Source of the DNA: Clostridiales bacterium Firm_16
Lineage (GTDB): Bacteria > Bacillota > Clostridia > Saccharofermentanales > Saccharofermentanaceae
Length of the DNA: 64,000 nt
NCBI GenBank assembly: GCA_001604185.1
Contig: LVAV01000043.1
Span: 124,001 to 188,000, forward strand
Reading direction: 5' to 3'
The translations under genes and the position numbers were made by a program. The notes beneath the pieces are model-generated. The model did not search any database. It worked only from the letters and a program-made list of their open reading frames with translations, and was not told where the DNA came from. Numbering within the stretch: the first letter of the stretch is position 1; each line of letters begins with the position of its first letter. Below, one piece after another: positions 56,614 to 64,000 of the stretch.

Positions 56614-56760
56614 GAAAAAGCTGCTCCTTCAGAAATAGAACAGCTCCTACACTTATTATGATCTAACTATGCATACAGAACGGTCAGCTAAAAACCTCAA
56701 ACAAACTCAATATCAGGTCCCCCGATTAGCTTACCAAGTGAAGCATTTTTCTTGCTTCTG
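56614..56760 (-). ncRNA. Candidate structured RNA with its own terminator
   Basis: Minus strand. A TATAAT (56766-56771) is followed by GAAGCA/TGCTTC, then a long-range helix GGTAAGCTAA (56735-56726) with TTAGCTGACC (56691-56682), nine pairs and one mismatch, and ends at hairpin AGCTGTTC/GAGCAGCT followed by TTTTT (56614-56645). The predicted RNA is about 145 bases. It could be a free sRNA or a leader with attenuator for the exporter operon, or simply the end of the proB transcript. No known family is recognised. The remainder of 56,780-56,904 holds only proB's trailer with a small TGAAG/CTTCA hairpin. Confidence 0.4.
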
Positions 56761-56904
56761 AGGTTATTATACCTATCTTGCCTGAGAAAGAAATAATCAA
56801 TCTGTTAACGCTTATCTAAATTTGGTGAAGTCCGCTTCATATTTGAACACAATTTTGTCACAATTGCGTGAAATCGCGTAAAATCGGGCTGTTTTTGATG
56901 GAAA

Positions 56905-57741
56905 TTACGCTTTTTTTGCCGTATTTGGCACGAAAAGTGTACCAATATCTTCGCCGTCAAGTATGTCTTCGAGAATTTGTGACTGGGATCCTTCTGCAAT
57001 TACACCTGCGATACCATGATCCATTAACATACTCATGGCCAGGATCTTCGTCTGCATACCACCGGTACCCAGAGCCGAGCCCGCACCACCGGCGCGTCCG
57101 ATGAGATCGTCGGTGACAGAAGTTACGACTGAGATACGTTTTGCATCCGGATTCTCACGAGGATTAGAATCATAAACACCGTCCACATCCGACAGGATGA
57201 TCAGCAGATCCGCATTCACGACACGGGCAACCAGCGCAGACAATGTGTCATTGTCTCCGAAAGTTCCTGCGTGCGGCATCTCTGCGGTAGAAACGGTATC
57301 GTTCTCATTTACGATCGGAAGGATCCCCTTCTCCAGGAGTGCTTCCATAGTATTACTGATGTTGTTACGGGTAACCGGATCGTCAATACCATCCTTCGTC
57401 AGAAGGATCTGGGCAACCACGCGGGTATACTCCGCGAAGCAACGGCTGTACACATTCATCAGCTCGCACTGACCAACAGCGGCCACGGCCTGCTTGTCAC
57501 GCATCTCACTCGGTCGTTCCGGAAGATCCAGACAACCCACACCCACACCGATAGCACCCGATGTGACCAGAACGACTTCACGTCCGGAATTCATCAGGTC
57601 CGCGATGGCACGGGCAAGACGGTCCATATTACGCATATTCATGCGTCCGTTGGGGTAGGTGATGGTGGATGTACCCACCTTGATCACGACACGTTTTGCT
57701 TCCGAAATCAGATTACGGCCCAGTTTCTCTTCTTCACTCAT
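56905..57741 (-). CDS. proB: Glutamate 5-kinase (without PUA domain)
   Basis: 278 residues, amino-acid kinase fold. VVIKVGTSTIT, LVTSGAIGVGVGCL and PIVNENDTVST are ATP/glutamate-binding blocks, and AGTFGDNDTLSALVA, ILSDVDGVYDSNPRENPDA and GTGGMQTKILAMSM complete the site. It makes glutamyl-5-phosphate, first step of proline synthesis. The C-terminal PUA domain of E. coli ProB is absent. proA does not follow; the next gene on this strand is an exporter after 500 bases. Divergent from potA. Confidence 0.94.
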   Translation of the reverse strand: MSEEEKLGRNLISEAKRVVIKVGTSTITYPNGRMNMRNMDRLARAIADLMNSGREVVLVTSGAIGVGVGCLDLPERPSEMRDKQAVAAVGQCELMNVYSRCFAEYTRVVAQILLTKDGIDDPVTRNNISNTMEALLEKGILPIVNENDTVSTAEMPHAGTFGDNDTLSALVARVVNADLLIILSDVDGVYDSNPRENPDAKRISVVTSVTDDLIGRAGGAGSALGTGGMQTKILAMSMLMDHGIAGVIAEGSQSQILEDILDGEDIGTLFVPNTAKKA

Positions 57742-57759
57742 GCTCCAAGCAACCTTTCA

Positions 57760-57771
57760 CTTGATATCAAG
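57760..57771. repeat. Perfect 12-base palindrome in the proB leader
   Basis: CTTGATATCAAG lies between the proB promoter and its start codon, 19 bases before the ATG. It may be an operator or part of the ribosome-site context. Confidence 0.5.
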
Positions 57772-57776
57772 ATGTC

Positions 57777-57847
57777 CAATTACAGCACTCATAAGGATAA
57801 TCCCATCTTTGCAAAATTGCAAGGAAATAAACTTATTGCTGTAATTG
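57777..57847. promoter_or_regulatory. 11-bp inverted repeat pair between divergent proB and potA
   Basis: CAATTACAGCA (57777-57787) and its exact reverse complement TGCTGTAATTG (57837-57847), centre to centre 60 bases. The right copy touches the potA -35 and the left copy sits at the proB start point. Two sites of one regulator acting on both promoters is the simplest reading. Confidence 0.6.
57794..57822 (-). promoter_or_regulatory. Probable proB promoter
   Basis: Minus strand TTGCAA (57817-57822), 17-base spacer, TATCCT (57794-57799). Confidence 0.55.
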
Positions 57848-57873
57848 ACACTATATATATATCAACATATAAT
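57845..57873 (+). promoter_or_regulatory. potABC promoter
   Basis: TTGACA (57845-57850), a 17-base AT-rich spacer, TATAAT (57868-57873): consensus. The start point near 57880 leaves a leader of only about 20 bases. Confidence 0.9.
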
Positions 57874-57899
57874 GACACCGAAATATGATTGGTGGCGGT

Positions 57900-59090
57900 A
57901 TGAGGGGTATGGAAGAGAAAACAGAAAACAGACAGTACACTTCCAAGCTGGAAGATAAGACAGGCAGTTCTCACATCATCGAGATCATGCATATCAACAA
58001 GCACTTCGGGGACAACCACGTTCTCAAGGACATCACTTTCTACATCCGGAACAACGAATTCGTTACGCTCCTGGGACCTTCGGGTTGCGGTAAATCCACG
58101 ACCCTTCGTATCCTGGCAGGCTTCGAGACAGCCGATTCCGGTGAAGTCGAGTTCGAAGGCAAGGATCTTCTTTCCGTACCGGCCCACAAGCGTCATATCA
58201 ACACCGTATTCCAGCGCTATGCGCTTTTCCCGCATCTGAACGTATTCGATAACGTAGCCTTCGGCCTGAAGCTGAAGAAACGTCCGAAGGACGAGATCAA
58301 GAAACGCGTCCAGGAAGCTCTGAAGACCGTAGGTCTCTCCGGTTACGAAGACCGCTGGGTCGACCAGATCTCCGGCGGTCAGATGCAGCGTGTCGCCATC
58401 GCAAGAGCCATCATCAACCAGCCCCGTGTTCTCCTTCTGGACGAGCCGCTGGGTGCACTGGACCTGAAGATGCGCAAAGAGATGCAGATCGAGCTTAAGG
58501 AGATGCAGCGTGAGCTGGGCATCACCTTCGTCTACGTTACCCACGATCAGGAAGAAGCCCTGACCATGTCGGATACCATCATCGTCATGAAGGACGGTGT
58601 CATCCAGCAGATCGGCACCCCGACAGATATCTATAACGAACCGAAGAACGCCTATGTCGCCGACTTTATCGGTGAATCCAATATCATCCCCGGCACCATG
58701 AGCCACAACGAGGAAGTCACCATCCTCGGCAAGACCTTCACATGTGTAGACCCGCTTTTCCCGGAGTTCACCGAAGGTCAGGACAACCCTGTCGATGTGG
58801 TCATCCGTCCTGAGGATATCTACGTGAAGGAAGAGGGCCCAGACTACGTCAACGGCACCGTCACCTCCATCGTGTTCAAAGGTGTGCACTACGAGATCCT
58901 GGTGGAAGATGACCAGGGCAACGAGTGGATGATCCACGACGTCGATCCGGTCAAGGAAGGTCAGCGTATCGGTATGACCGTCGATCCCGACGATATCCAC
59001 ATCATGCGGAAATCCGAGTTCTCCCCGGACGCCCCCAAGCGTTCCGGCAGCACAGACGAGAAATCGGAATCCGATGCGAAGTCTGAATAA
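57900..59090 (+). CDS. potA: Spermidine/putrescine ABC transporter ATP-binding protein
   Basis: 396 residues. Walker A GPSGCGKS (59-66), Q-loop [11 protein letters not shown], signature [15 protein letters not shown], Walker [14 protein letters not shown]-loop THDQEEAL, and a C-terminal TOBE domain ([13 protein letters not shown] and on). This is the PotA/CysA-type importer ATPase. The start at 57900 follows GGTGG; ATG at 57885 is almost leaderless and at 57909 too close to GAGGGG, so the start is uncertain by a few codons. First gene of potABC. Confidence 0.92.
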   Translation: MRGMEEKTENRQYTSKLEDKTGSSHIIEIMHINKHFGDNHVLKDITFYIRNNEFVTLLGPSGCGKSTTLRILAGFETADSGEVEFEGKDLLSVPAHKRHINTVFQRYALFPHLNVFDNVAFGLKLKKRPKDEIKKRVQEALKTVGLSGYEDRWVDQISGGQMQRVAIARAIINQPRVLLLDEPLGALDLKMRKEMQIELKEMQRELGITFVYVTHDQEEALTMSDTIIVMKDGVIQQIGTPTDIYNEPKNAYVADFIGESNIIPGTMSHNEEVTILGKTFTCVDPLFPEFTEGQDNPVDVVIRPEDIYVKEEGPDYVNGTVTSIVFKGVHYEILVEDDQGNEWMIHDVDPVKEGQRIGMTVDPDDIHIMRKSEFSPDAPKRSGSTDEKSESDAKSE

Positions 59091-59108
59091 AGGAGGATCG
59101 ACGTTTCC

Positions 59109-60602
59109 GTGGCAAAAGCTCTCAACACTTCATCCTCGTCTGACACTTCTTCCTGGAGCCCCGATCCCGAACTGGATCTGGATCTCTCCGCCAAGAACCG
59201 TCGCCCCGTCTCGTCCTGGGTCACGAGCCTGATGTTTCTCATCAGCAGCATCCTGGTCTTCGTGCCTTCCCTGATCCTGACAGTACAGTATGCCGAACAC
59301 GGCACCTATTCTTATCTGACATTACTTACAGACAGCACCTTTAACCTGAAGACCCGTTCCCATCACGTGGCACTGGACTTCAGCCACTCCTCTGTTTTCC
59401 TGATCCTGGCTATCGCACTTCCGATCCTGGGTCTGGTATTCAGCCTGCTGTCCCCGCTTCTTAAGAAGCGCATGGGCAAGAAACTTCCGGCCCTGATCAC
59501 GGGGATCCTGGCGATCCTGTCTCTGGTGGCCTGCGTCGTGGCGCAGTCCGGACTCATCACTTCGGCCGACAGAGCCGCTGCGGACATGAATTCCCAGAGT
59601 CTGTTCTTCTCCCAGAACCTCTTCGGTAACCTGCTGTTCATCGCACTCATGATCGCCATCGCCTCTTCTCTCATCGAGATGCTGGGCATCCGTGCCCACC
59701 TGAAGGCTCTGGCTTATCCTTACTTTATCTGGCTTCTGATCTTTACCATCCTGCCTCTGGGCCTGATCTTCTTCCGTGCTTTCTTCAGCAAAGCCGGCGG
59801 ATCTTACCATTTCACGCTGGACGGTTTCAAAGTCCTTACCGTGAACCGTACCGTATCGGCCCGTTTCTACGGTCATATGCTCCACCTGCAGGAATACTTC
59901 TCCGTATTCCTCCGAAGCGTGGACTACGCAGCCTGGACCACCATCGGGTGTCTCCTCATCGGCTATCCTCTGGCCTTCATCCTGGCCAGAAGAACGAAGC
60001 GGAAACATCTGAATTCTTCCATGCTGCTTTTCTTTTTCGTACTTCCCATGTGGATCAACACCATGCTCCGCACCTACGCATGGCGCGCCTTTTTCAGTCA
60101 GAACGGTGTTCTCAACAGTTTCCTTCTGAAGATCGGTGCCATCTCCGATCCGATCCTCTTCCTTAAGAGCGAATGGCTGTCGGACATCATTGTCAAAGTC
60201 GTCCTGATCAACGACTTCCTGCCCTTCATGCTGCTGCCGATCTACTCGGTACTGGTGAAGCTGGACGATAACGTAGAACAAGCGGCTCGCGACCTCGGAG
60301 CTAACGGCTTCCAGGCCTTCTGGAAAGTTCTTTTCCCGCTGTCGATGCCCGGCGTCATCTCCGGAATCCAGATGGTCTTCATGCCATCCCTGACTTTCTA
60401 CATGATCCCGGATATCATCAGCGAAGGCAGTGTCACCACCATCGGTAACACCGTGCAGTCCTTCATACTCAACGAGAGCCCCGCATACCAGCAGGCCGGC
60501 AACGTGCTGTCGCTTCTGCTTCTGGTATTCGTGCTGTTTACCATGGGGGTACTGCGTAATCAAGACAAAGACTTTGGCGGAAGTGGAGGTATGGTACTAT
60601 GA
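59109..60602 (+). CDS. potB: Polyamine ABC transporter permease PotB with extra N-terminal domain
   Basis: 497 residues, against about 280 for usual PotB. The canonical permease begins near 200 (YPYFIWLLIFTILPLGLIFFRAFF); the contact motif is EQAARDLGANGFQAFWKVLFPLSMPG at about 395-420. The extra N-terminal part has a Ser/Asp-rich leader and four further helices (about 37-58, 95-116, 126-146, 170-190). Start is GTG with AGGAGG 12 bases upstream. The role of the extra helices is unknown. Confidence 0.9.
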   Translation: MAKALNTSSSSDTSSWSPDPELDLDLSAKNRRPVSSWVTSLMFLISSILVFVPSLILTVQYAEHGTYSYLTLLTDSTFNLKTRSHHVALDFSHSSVFLILAIALPILGLVFSLLSPLLKKRMGKKLPALITGILAILSLVACVVAQSGLITSADRAAADMNSQSLFFSQNLFGNLLFIALMIAIASSLIEMLGIRAHLKALAYPYFIWLLIFTILPLGLIFFRAFFSKAGGSYHFTLDGFKVLTVNRTVSARFYGHMLHLQEYFSVFLRSVDYAAWTTIGCLLIGYPLAFILARRTKRKHLNSSMLLFFFVLPMWINTMLRTYAWRAFFSQNGVLNSFLLKIGAISDPILFLKSEWLSDIIVKVVLINDFLPFMLLPIYSVLVKLDDNVEQAARDLGANGFQAFWKVLFPLSMPGVISGIQMVFMPSLTFYMIPDIISEGSVTTIGNTVQSFILNESPAYQQAGNVLSLLLLVFVLFTMGVLRNQDKDFGGSGGMVL

Positions 60603-61417
60603 ACCGACGTTCTTTCGGACGCAAACTGCGTTCCATATTCCCGAATATCTACATCGGTCTGGTGTTCTTCTTCCTGTACCTGCCGATCATTGTCCTCATC
60701 GTCTTCTCCTTCAACAAGGTTCCGAAGTCCTTCGTATGGGGCGGTTTCTCTCTGAACAGTTACACATCCCTCTTCTCGGGAACGGACGGCGGCGAGCTTC
60801 TGTCATCGCTTCTGACCACCCTGAAGATCGCCGCCATCGCGGCCGTGGCTTCCACCCTCATCGCGGTGCTGGCCTGCCTGGGACTGAGTTATTTCAGTAA
60901 GAAGATCCAGTCTCTGACCATGAACATCACCTACATTCCGAACGTCATGCCGGAACTGGTCACCGGTATCTCCTTCATGCTGCTTTTCGCATTCCTGGGG
61001 ATCCAGAAGAGCCAGTTCACTTTGCTCCTGGCCCATATCGCTTTCTGCGTGCCCTTCGCCGTGCTGTCCATCTCGCCGAAACTCAAACAGCTGGACCGCA
61101 ATATCGCCGAAGCCGCCCAGGACCTTGGCGCCACGCAATTCCAGACCATCACGCTGGTCATCATCCCGGAGCTTCTGCCCGGTATCCTGTCCTCGCTTCT
61201 TCTGACCTTCACGCTCTCCATCGACGACTATCTGGTCAGTAACTTCAACGTGGACAGCACCATCCAGACCCTCCCCATGAAGATCTACTCCATGGCCAAA
61301 TTCGGCGTCAACCCGAAGATGAATGCACTGACCACCATCATGTTCCTGACCATCTTCATTCTCCTGCTGCTGGCCAACATCAAGCAGCTCCGCGGTTCCA
61401 AAAAGCTGAAGAAATGA
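60599..61417 (+). CDS. potC: Polyamine ABC transporter permease PotC
   Basis: 272 residues, six helices. The first is GLVFFFLYLPIIVLIVFSFN, and the ATPase-contact EAA loop is EAAQDLGATQFQTITLVIIPELLPG. The ATG overlaps the potB stop by 4 bases. The gene for the substrate-binding PotD, usually next, is absent; instead a repeat-rich non-coding stretch follows. Confidence 0.93.
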   Translation: MNRRSFGRKLRSIFPNIYIGLVFFFLYLPIIVLIVFSFNKVPKSFVWGGFSLNSYTSLFSGTDGGELLSSLLTTLKIAAIAAVASTLIAVLACLGLSYFSKKIQSLTMNITYIPNVMPELVTGISFMLLFAFLGIQKSQFTLLLAHIAFCVPFAVLSISPKLKQLDRNIAEAAQDLGATQFQTITLVIIPELLPGILSSLLLTFTLSIDDYLVSNFNVDSTIQTLPMKIYSMAKFGVNPKMNALTTIMFLTIFILLLLANIKQLRGSKKLKK

Positions 61418-61418
61418 G

Positions 61419-61956
61419 GCTCTTCACGGAATCCTTGGCATGATAGCCTTGGTTCCTTCTTGTCATACACGCTCCGCTCCTCGTATGACCATGTTGAAAA
61501 AACCGGCATATGTTTTATGACTTGTCTATAGTTTATGGCTCATAGTAGGACAGAAATCCTGATATCTGCAAATCAGTCCTACGCTTTTAGCGATTATATC
61601 AGACTGTTTCTATGCTTGAGTAAAATCAGTCCTATGCTTTAGATAATATTTTCAGACTGTTTCCATGTTTGAGTAAAATCAGTCCTACGCTTTAGACAAT
61701 ATTATCAGACTGTTTCCATGCCTGAGTAAAATCAGTCCTATGCGCAAGCTGAAATCATACGACGGATCTTCTGAAAAACCTTAAACTGTCCTACATTTTA
61801 TGGAAAATCGTACGACAAAATACGCTTGTACGGCAATTTCGTCCTATGTCCAGCCGGAGTGCCCCAGAATAGATTCTTCCTTGTACACTATTCAGTATGA
61901 ATCCATCAGCAGAAAGTTAACAGTTTACAAAACATGTCCAAGGTTTCCGTGAAGAG
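61419..61956. repeat. 24-bp imperfect inverted repeat bounding a 490-base non-coding segment
   Basis: CTCTTCACGGAATCCTTGG-CATG (61420-61442) matches the reverse complement of 61933-61956, CTCTTCACGGAAACCTTGGACATG, with one substitution and one single-base gap. The segment between contains the 53-bp tandem array and a GTCATAC/GTATGAC hairpin (about 61470-61495), but no gene. Size and layout fit a miniature non-autonomous element or a remnant. Confidence 0.6.
61572..61744. repeat. 53-bp tandem repeat, about 3.3 copies, non-coding
   Basis: Units beginning ATCAGTCCTA at 61572, 61625, 61678 and 61731, exactly 53 bases apart; the fourth is partial. Each holds CAGACTGTTT and TGAGTAAA. Copies differ at roughly 10-15 percent of positions. 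No open frame covers them. The rest of 61,745-61,932 shows only faint traces of the same GTCCTA motif. Confidence 0.92.
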
Positions 61957-61994
61957 TCAGGAATGAGCGCGCCGGCCCGCGGCTTTCTAGTCCA

Positions 61995-63140
61995 TTACAG
62001 GAGTTTTCTCACGATCGGGATCCTTCTTAAGATCCACGTTACCAGAAGCGCCGCCACGAAGGCGCCGACCGCGACCGGCAACAATGTCCACATGCATGTG
62101 CTGTAAGGGTTGAAGACCTTCTTCATGACCAGGATCTTCAGCGGGATCATGTGCAGCAGATAGACGCCGAAAGAATTCTGATCGATAAAAGTCAGCACTT
62201 TGTTTGTCCCCTTGAAAGACCGGATCAGCAGGAACACACCGATGGCGCCCACCACCGTCAGGGGGAAAGAATAGTCGTTCACCAGGGCTTTCAGCTCCGG
62301 CATGTCATTACGTGTATAGAGGATCGTCAGGATCACCATTCCTATGGCAAAAACACTTGTCCCGAGTATGCCCCAGGCGCGTCCGTGGGTCAGGGCTTCG
62401 TCCGCCTGGGCCACCCGCGCCACGGCCTTATCTTCGCCCGTCAGAGGCGTGCTCTGCGCCGTCGTATCTGCCTGGGCCGTTCCCGCGTTGCTTGGGGCCG
62501 CGGACTCTCCTTCTGTCGCCACTTTCACATTACATCCCAGCACACCGCCCAGCAGCAGGAACAGCGGATAGATGGTGTGAAGCGGAAGATAGAAACTAAA
62601 AGAGATTTCCAGAAGACCGGACAGCATGGGCATAAGAGACAGGAACAGAAAAAGCACCACCGAAGCCGCCACGGCAGTTTTTTTGCCAAGGCGTAAAAGC
62701 GGATTGAGAAGCGGGATCAGAAGATAAAGGGCGATCATGGTGTACAGATACCACATATGGCTCCACTGGCCCTGCCCCGTGATCAGGGACTTCAGCATGT
62801 CCCGCACCGTTCCCGTGTTCAGGGGTTTGAACCCGCAGCCCACATCAATGGCGAAGAAGATGCCCGAGAAGAGCACCAGCGCCACGATCATGCGAGGTAT
62901 GTAGCGGGTAAAAACTTTGCCGTATCCGACGCGTTTGTCGGGGTTGAGAAGCAGCGCGCCCGTCACCATAATGAAGCAGGGCACCGCCCAGAACATGAGA
63001 TTGCGCACCACGAATGTGGCCGTGTAATTCCAGCTTCCCGGCTCCGCCATGGAGGCGAAAGCGAAGAAGGTGTGCAGTACGACCACCGCCATGCAGGCGA
63101 TAGCCCGGATATTGGAAAGTCTGTGGTCGCGTTCTTTCAT
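61995..63140 (-). CDS. Acyltransferase 3 family membrane protein
   Basis: 380 residues. RLSNIRAIACMAVVVLHTFFAF opens the first helix with its conserved Arg and His; about ten helices follow, with WYLYTMIALYLLIPLLNPLL and a last GVYLLHMIPLKIL typical of OafA/acyltransferase 3 proteins. A 60-residue low-complexity Ala/Thr/Glu insertion (about 222-280) lies in a cytoplasmic loop. The start at 63140 is chosen because the family domain begins immediately after; an AGGAG lies rather far upstream, and a GTG 22 codons earlier is an alternative. It probably acylates a surface glycan. Confidence 0.85.
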   Translation of the reverse strand: MKERDHRLSNIRAIACMAVVVLHTFFAFASMAEPGSWNYTATFVVRNLMFWAVPCFIMVTGALLLNPDKRVGYGKVFTRYIPRMIVALVLFSGIFFAIDVGCGFKPLNTGTVRDMLKSLITGQGQWSHMWYLYTMIALYLLIPLLNPLLRLGKKTAVAASVVLFLFLSLMPMLSGLLEISFSFYLPLHTIYPLFLLLGGVLGCNVKVATEGESAAPSNAGTAQADTTAQSTPLTGEDKAVARVAQADEALTHGRAWGILGTSVFAIGMVILTILYTRNDMPELKALVNDYSFPLTVVGAIGVFLLIRSFKGTNKVLTFIDQNSFGVYLLHMIPLKILVMKKVFNPYSTCMWTLLPVAVGAFVAALLVTWILRRIPIVRKLL

Positions 63141-63229
63141 ATCAGTTCCGTCGGGACTCCTTTCCTTCGCCGGCCGGCGTCCTCTTCCCTTCATAGTATT
63201 TGGCACCGGTCATCGGCCGGCGCCAGGCA

Positions 63230-64000
63230 TCAGTTCAGTCTATAATACTCGGCGTACATCCAGGTCTCGGACTTGCCGTAATGGAACTTCCAGCCGTTTC
63301 TGCCCGGCTTGGTCTGTTCGAATTCGGGGTCAAAAACATAGGTCGTGCCTTCCATGTCGATCTCTACCCAGGAGTGGGGAGACAGGCCGCCGTAGCGGTT
63401 CTTCACGTAGCCCACCATATGGTGCGCATCGTAGCCCAGGGCTTTGGCCTGTTCATAGAAGGTCGCCGCGTATACGTAGCAGTTGCCTTTGCGGGTGGTG
63501 AAACCGAGGTGCGCCAGATATCTTGTCCCGTAGTCCTGGTTCAGGCTGCTGCGGACATAGGTGATGCCCACGGACCAGTCATATGCGCTGCGCAGGTCCC
63601 AGCCCACCTGGTCCAGGATGCCGCAGGCTTCGGGATACAGGTATCTCGGATCCTTCGTGGAGCCCATGATCCCTGCATTCTCGCAGATGCCGCGGAACTC
63701 GTCGGATCGGGCAAATTCTACCAGCACTTCGTTGCGGGTCATCTCGGCGGAGGAAAGTTTCTGCATCCAGAATTCCAGGCCTTCTTTCTCCGGCTCTCGG
63801 TCCATGAACACCCGGTATGCCGTCGTCACGAAGTTCTCGTCGGTGGATTCCTTGGCCAGGAATTCCTCGCTGTTGAAGAATTCTTTGGCCACCTCCAGGC
63901 CGCCGTTGTCCTGGTTCAGCAGGGTCTTGACCCAGTAGTTCAAGCCCTCCTGCTCGTATCTTCTGTCCAGGCACAGGGAATACATTCTTGCTACAAAAGC
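63230..64000 (-). CDS. DUF4214 repeat plus transglutaminase-like protein, C-terminal part (cut by window edge)
   Basis: The frame is open to the edge and continues beyond it; about 256 residues are visible. Two DUF4214 units are seen (FVARMYSLCLDRRYEQEGLNYW, then FVTTAYRVFMDREPEKEGLEFW), a helical repeat of secreted proteins thought to bind surface polysaccharide. The C-terminal half is transglutaminase-like: KGNCYVYAATF (Cys), LSPHSWVEI (His) and VFDPEF (Asp) supply the triad, as in clostridial SpoIID-independent cell-wall proteins with crosslinking or protease roles. It lies 23 bases upstream of the acyltransferase, so they share a transcript. Confidence 0.85.
   Translation of the reverse strand, partial: AFVARMYSLCLDRRYEQEGLNYWVKTLLNQDNGGLEVAKEFFNSEEFLAKESTDENFVTTAYRVFMDREPEKEGLEFWMQKLSSAEMTRNEVLVEFARSDEFRGICENAGIMGSTKDPRYLYPEACGILDQVGWDLRSAYDWSVGITYVRSSLNQDYGTRYLAHLGFTTRKGNCYVYAATFYEQAKALGYDAHHMVGYVKNRYGGLSPHSWVEIDMEGTTYVFDPEFEQTKPGRNGWKFHYGKSETWMYAEYYRLN

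Noticed and set aside
61572-61744. CRISPR-like array
   Set aside because: The 53-base units abut directly without spacers, and no cas genes are near.

Overview
The window is about 64 kb of compact bacterial chromosome of moderate GC. The class III heat-shock operon ctsR-mcsA-mcsB-clpC, strong AGGAGG ribosome-binding sites, an FMN-riboswitch-controlled RibU ECF transporter subunit, Gram-positive-length rpoB and rpoC, and six lipoproteins with Ser/Thr/Pro-rich tethers point to a Gram-positive Bacillota, most likely class Clostridia (an Oscillospirales/Saccharofermentans-like lineage is my guess from protein character; it is not proven here). I see no phage, insertion sequence, CRISPR array, tRNA or rRNA gene.

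Layout. 1-4,822 (minus): a surface-glycan type operon (flippase, PLP aminotransferase, PglD-like acyltransferase, VOC protein, acyl carrier protein, GNAT, membrane acyltransferase cut by the edge). 4,908-9,900 (minus): clpC, mcsB, mcsA, ctsR with CtsR operators. 10,013-11,637: a small membrane protein and an SH3/NlpC-P60 wall hydrolase. 11,922-19,376: rpoC and rpoB. 19,638-26,282 (minus): SurA/PrsA-like foldase, M1 peptidase lipoprotein, hemolysin III-like protein, a membrane protein with a 60-bp tandem repeat, manA. 26,428-27,012: histidine phosphatase, divergent from nadA-nadB-nadC-maf (27,316-31,059, plus). 31,046-33,616 (minus): PTKK-repeat lipoprotein and cysK. 33,779-36,343 (plus): a long structured leader followed by speD and a speA-like decarboxylase. 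36,347-41,118 (minus): larA-family protein, cation/proton antiporter, two lipoproteins. 41,261-43,994 (plus): FMN riboswitch-ribU, VanY-like carboxypeptidase, metallo-hydrolase. 44,119-49,300 (minus): response regulator, intramembrane-sensing kinase, ABC ATPase and large FtsX permease. 49,463-56,399 (minus): a lipoprotein, then a NatAB-type exporter operon including an ABC-2/CPBP-protease fusion and a serine hydrolase. 56,400-56,904: a probable structured RNA with two terminators. 56,905-61,417: proB divergent from potA-potB-potC. 61,418-61,994: a repeat-rich stretch bounded by a 24-bp inverted repeat. 61,995-64,000 (minus): membrane acyltransferase and the end of a DUF4214/transglutaminase protein.

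How the genes work together. Protein quality control (CtsR, McsA, McsB, ClpC, the PrsA-like foldase), transcription (RpoB, RpoC), NAD de novo synthesis (NadA, B, C), polyamine synthesis (SpeD, SpeA) and uptake (PotABC), riboflavin uptake, cysteine and proline first steps, and cell-envelope remodelling dominate. The least ordinary items are the unassigned speD leader RNA, the inverted-repeat-bounded 53-bp tandem array where potD would be expected, an 11-bp inverted operator pair between proB and potA, a McsB whose catalytic-region cysteine is a tyrosine, the acidic ClpC linker, and the 60-bp repeat encoding serial D-T-K-A-I-E-L motifs.
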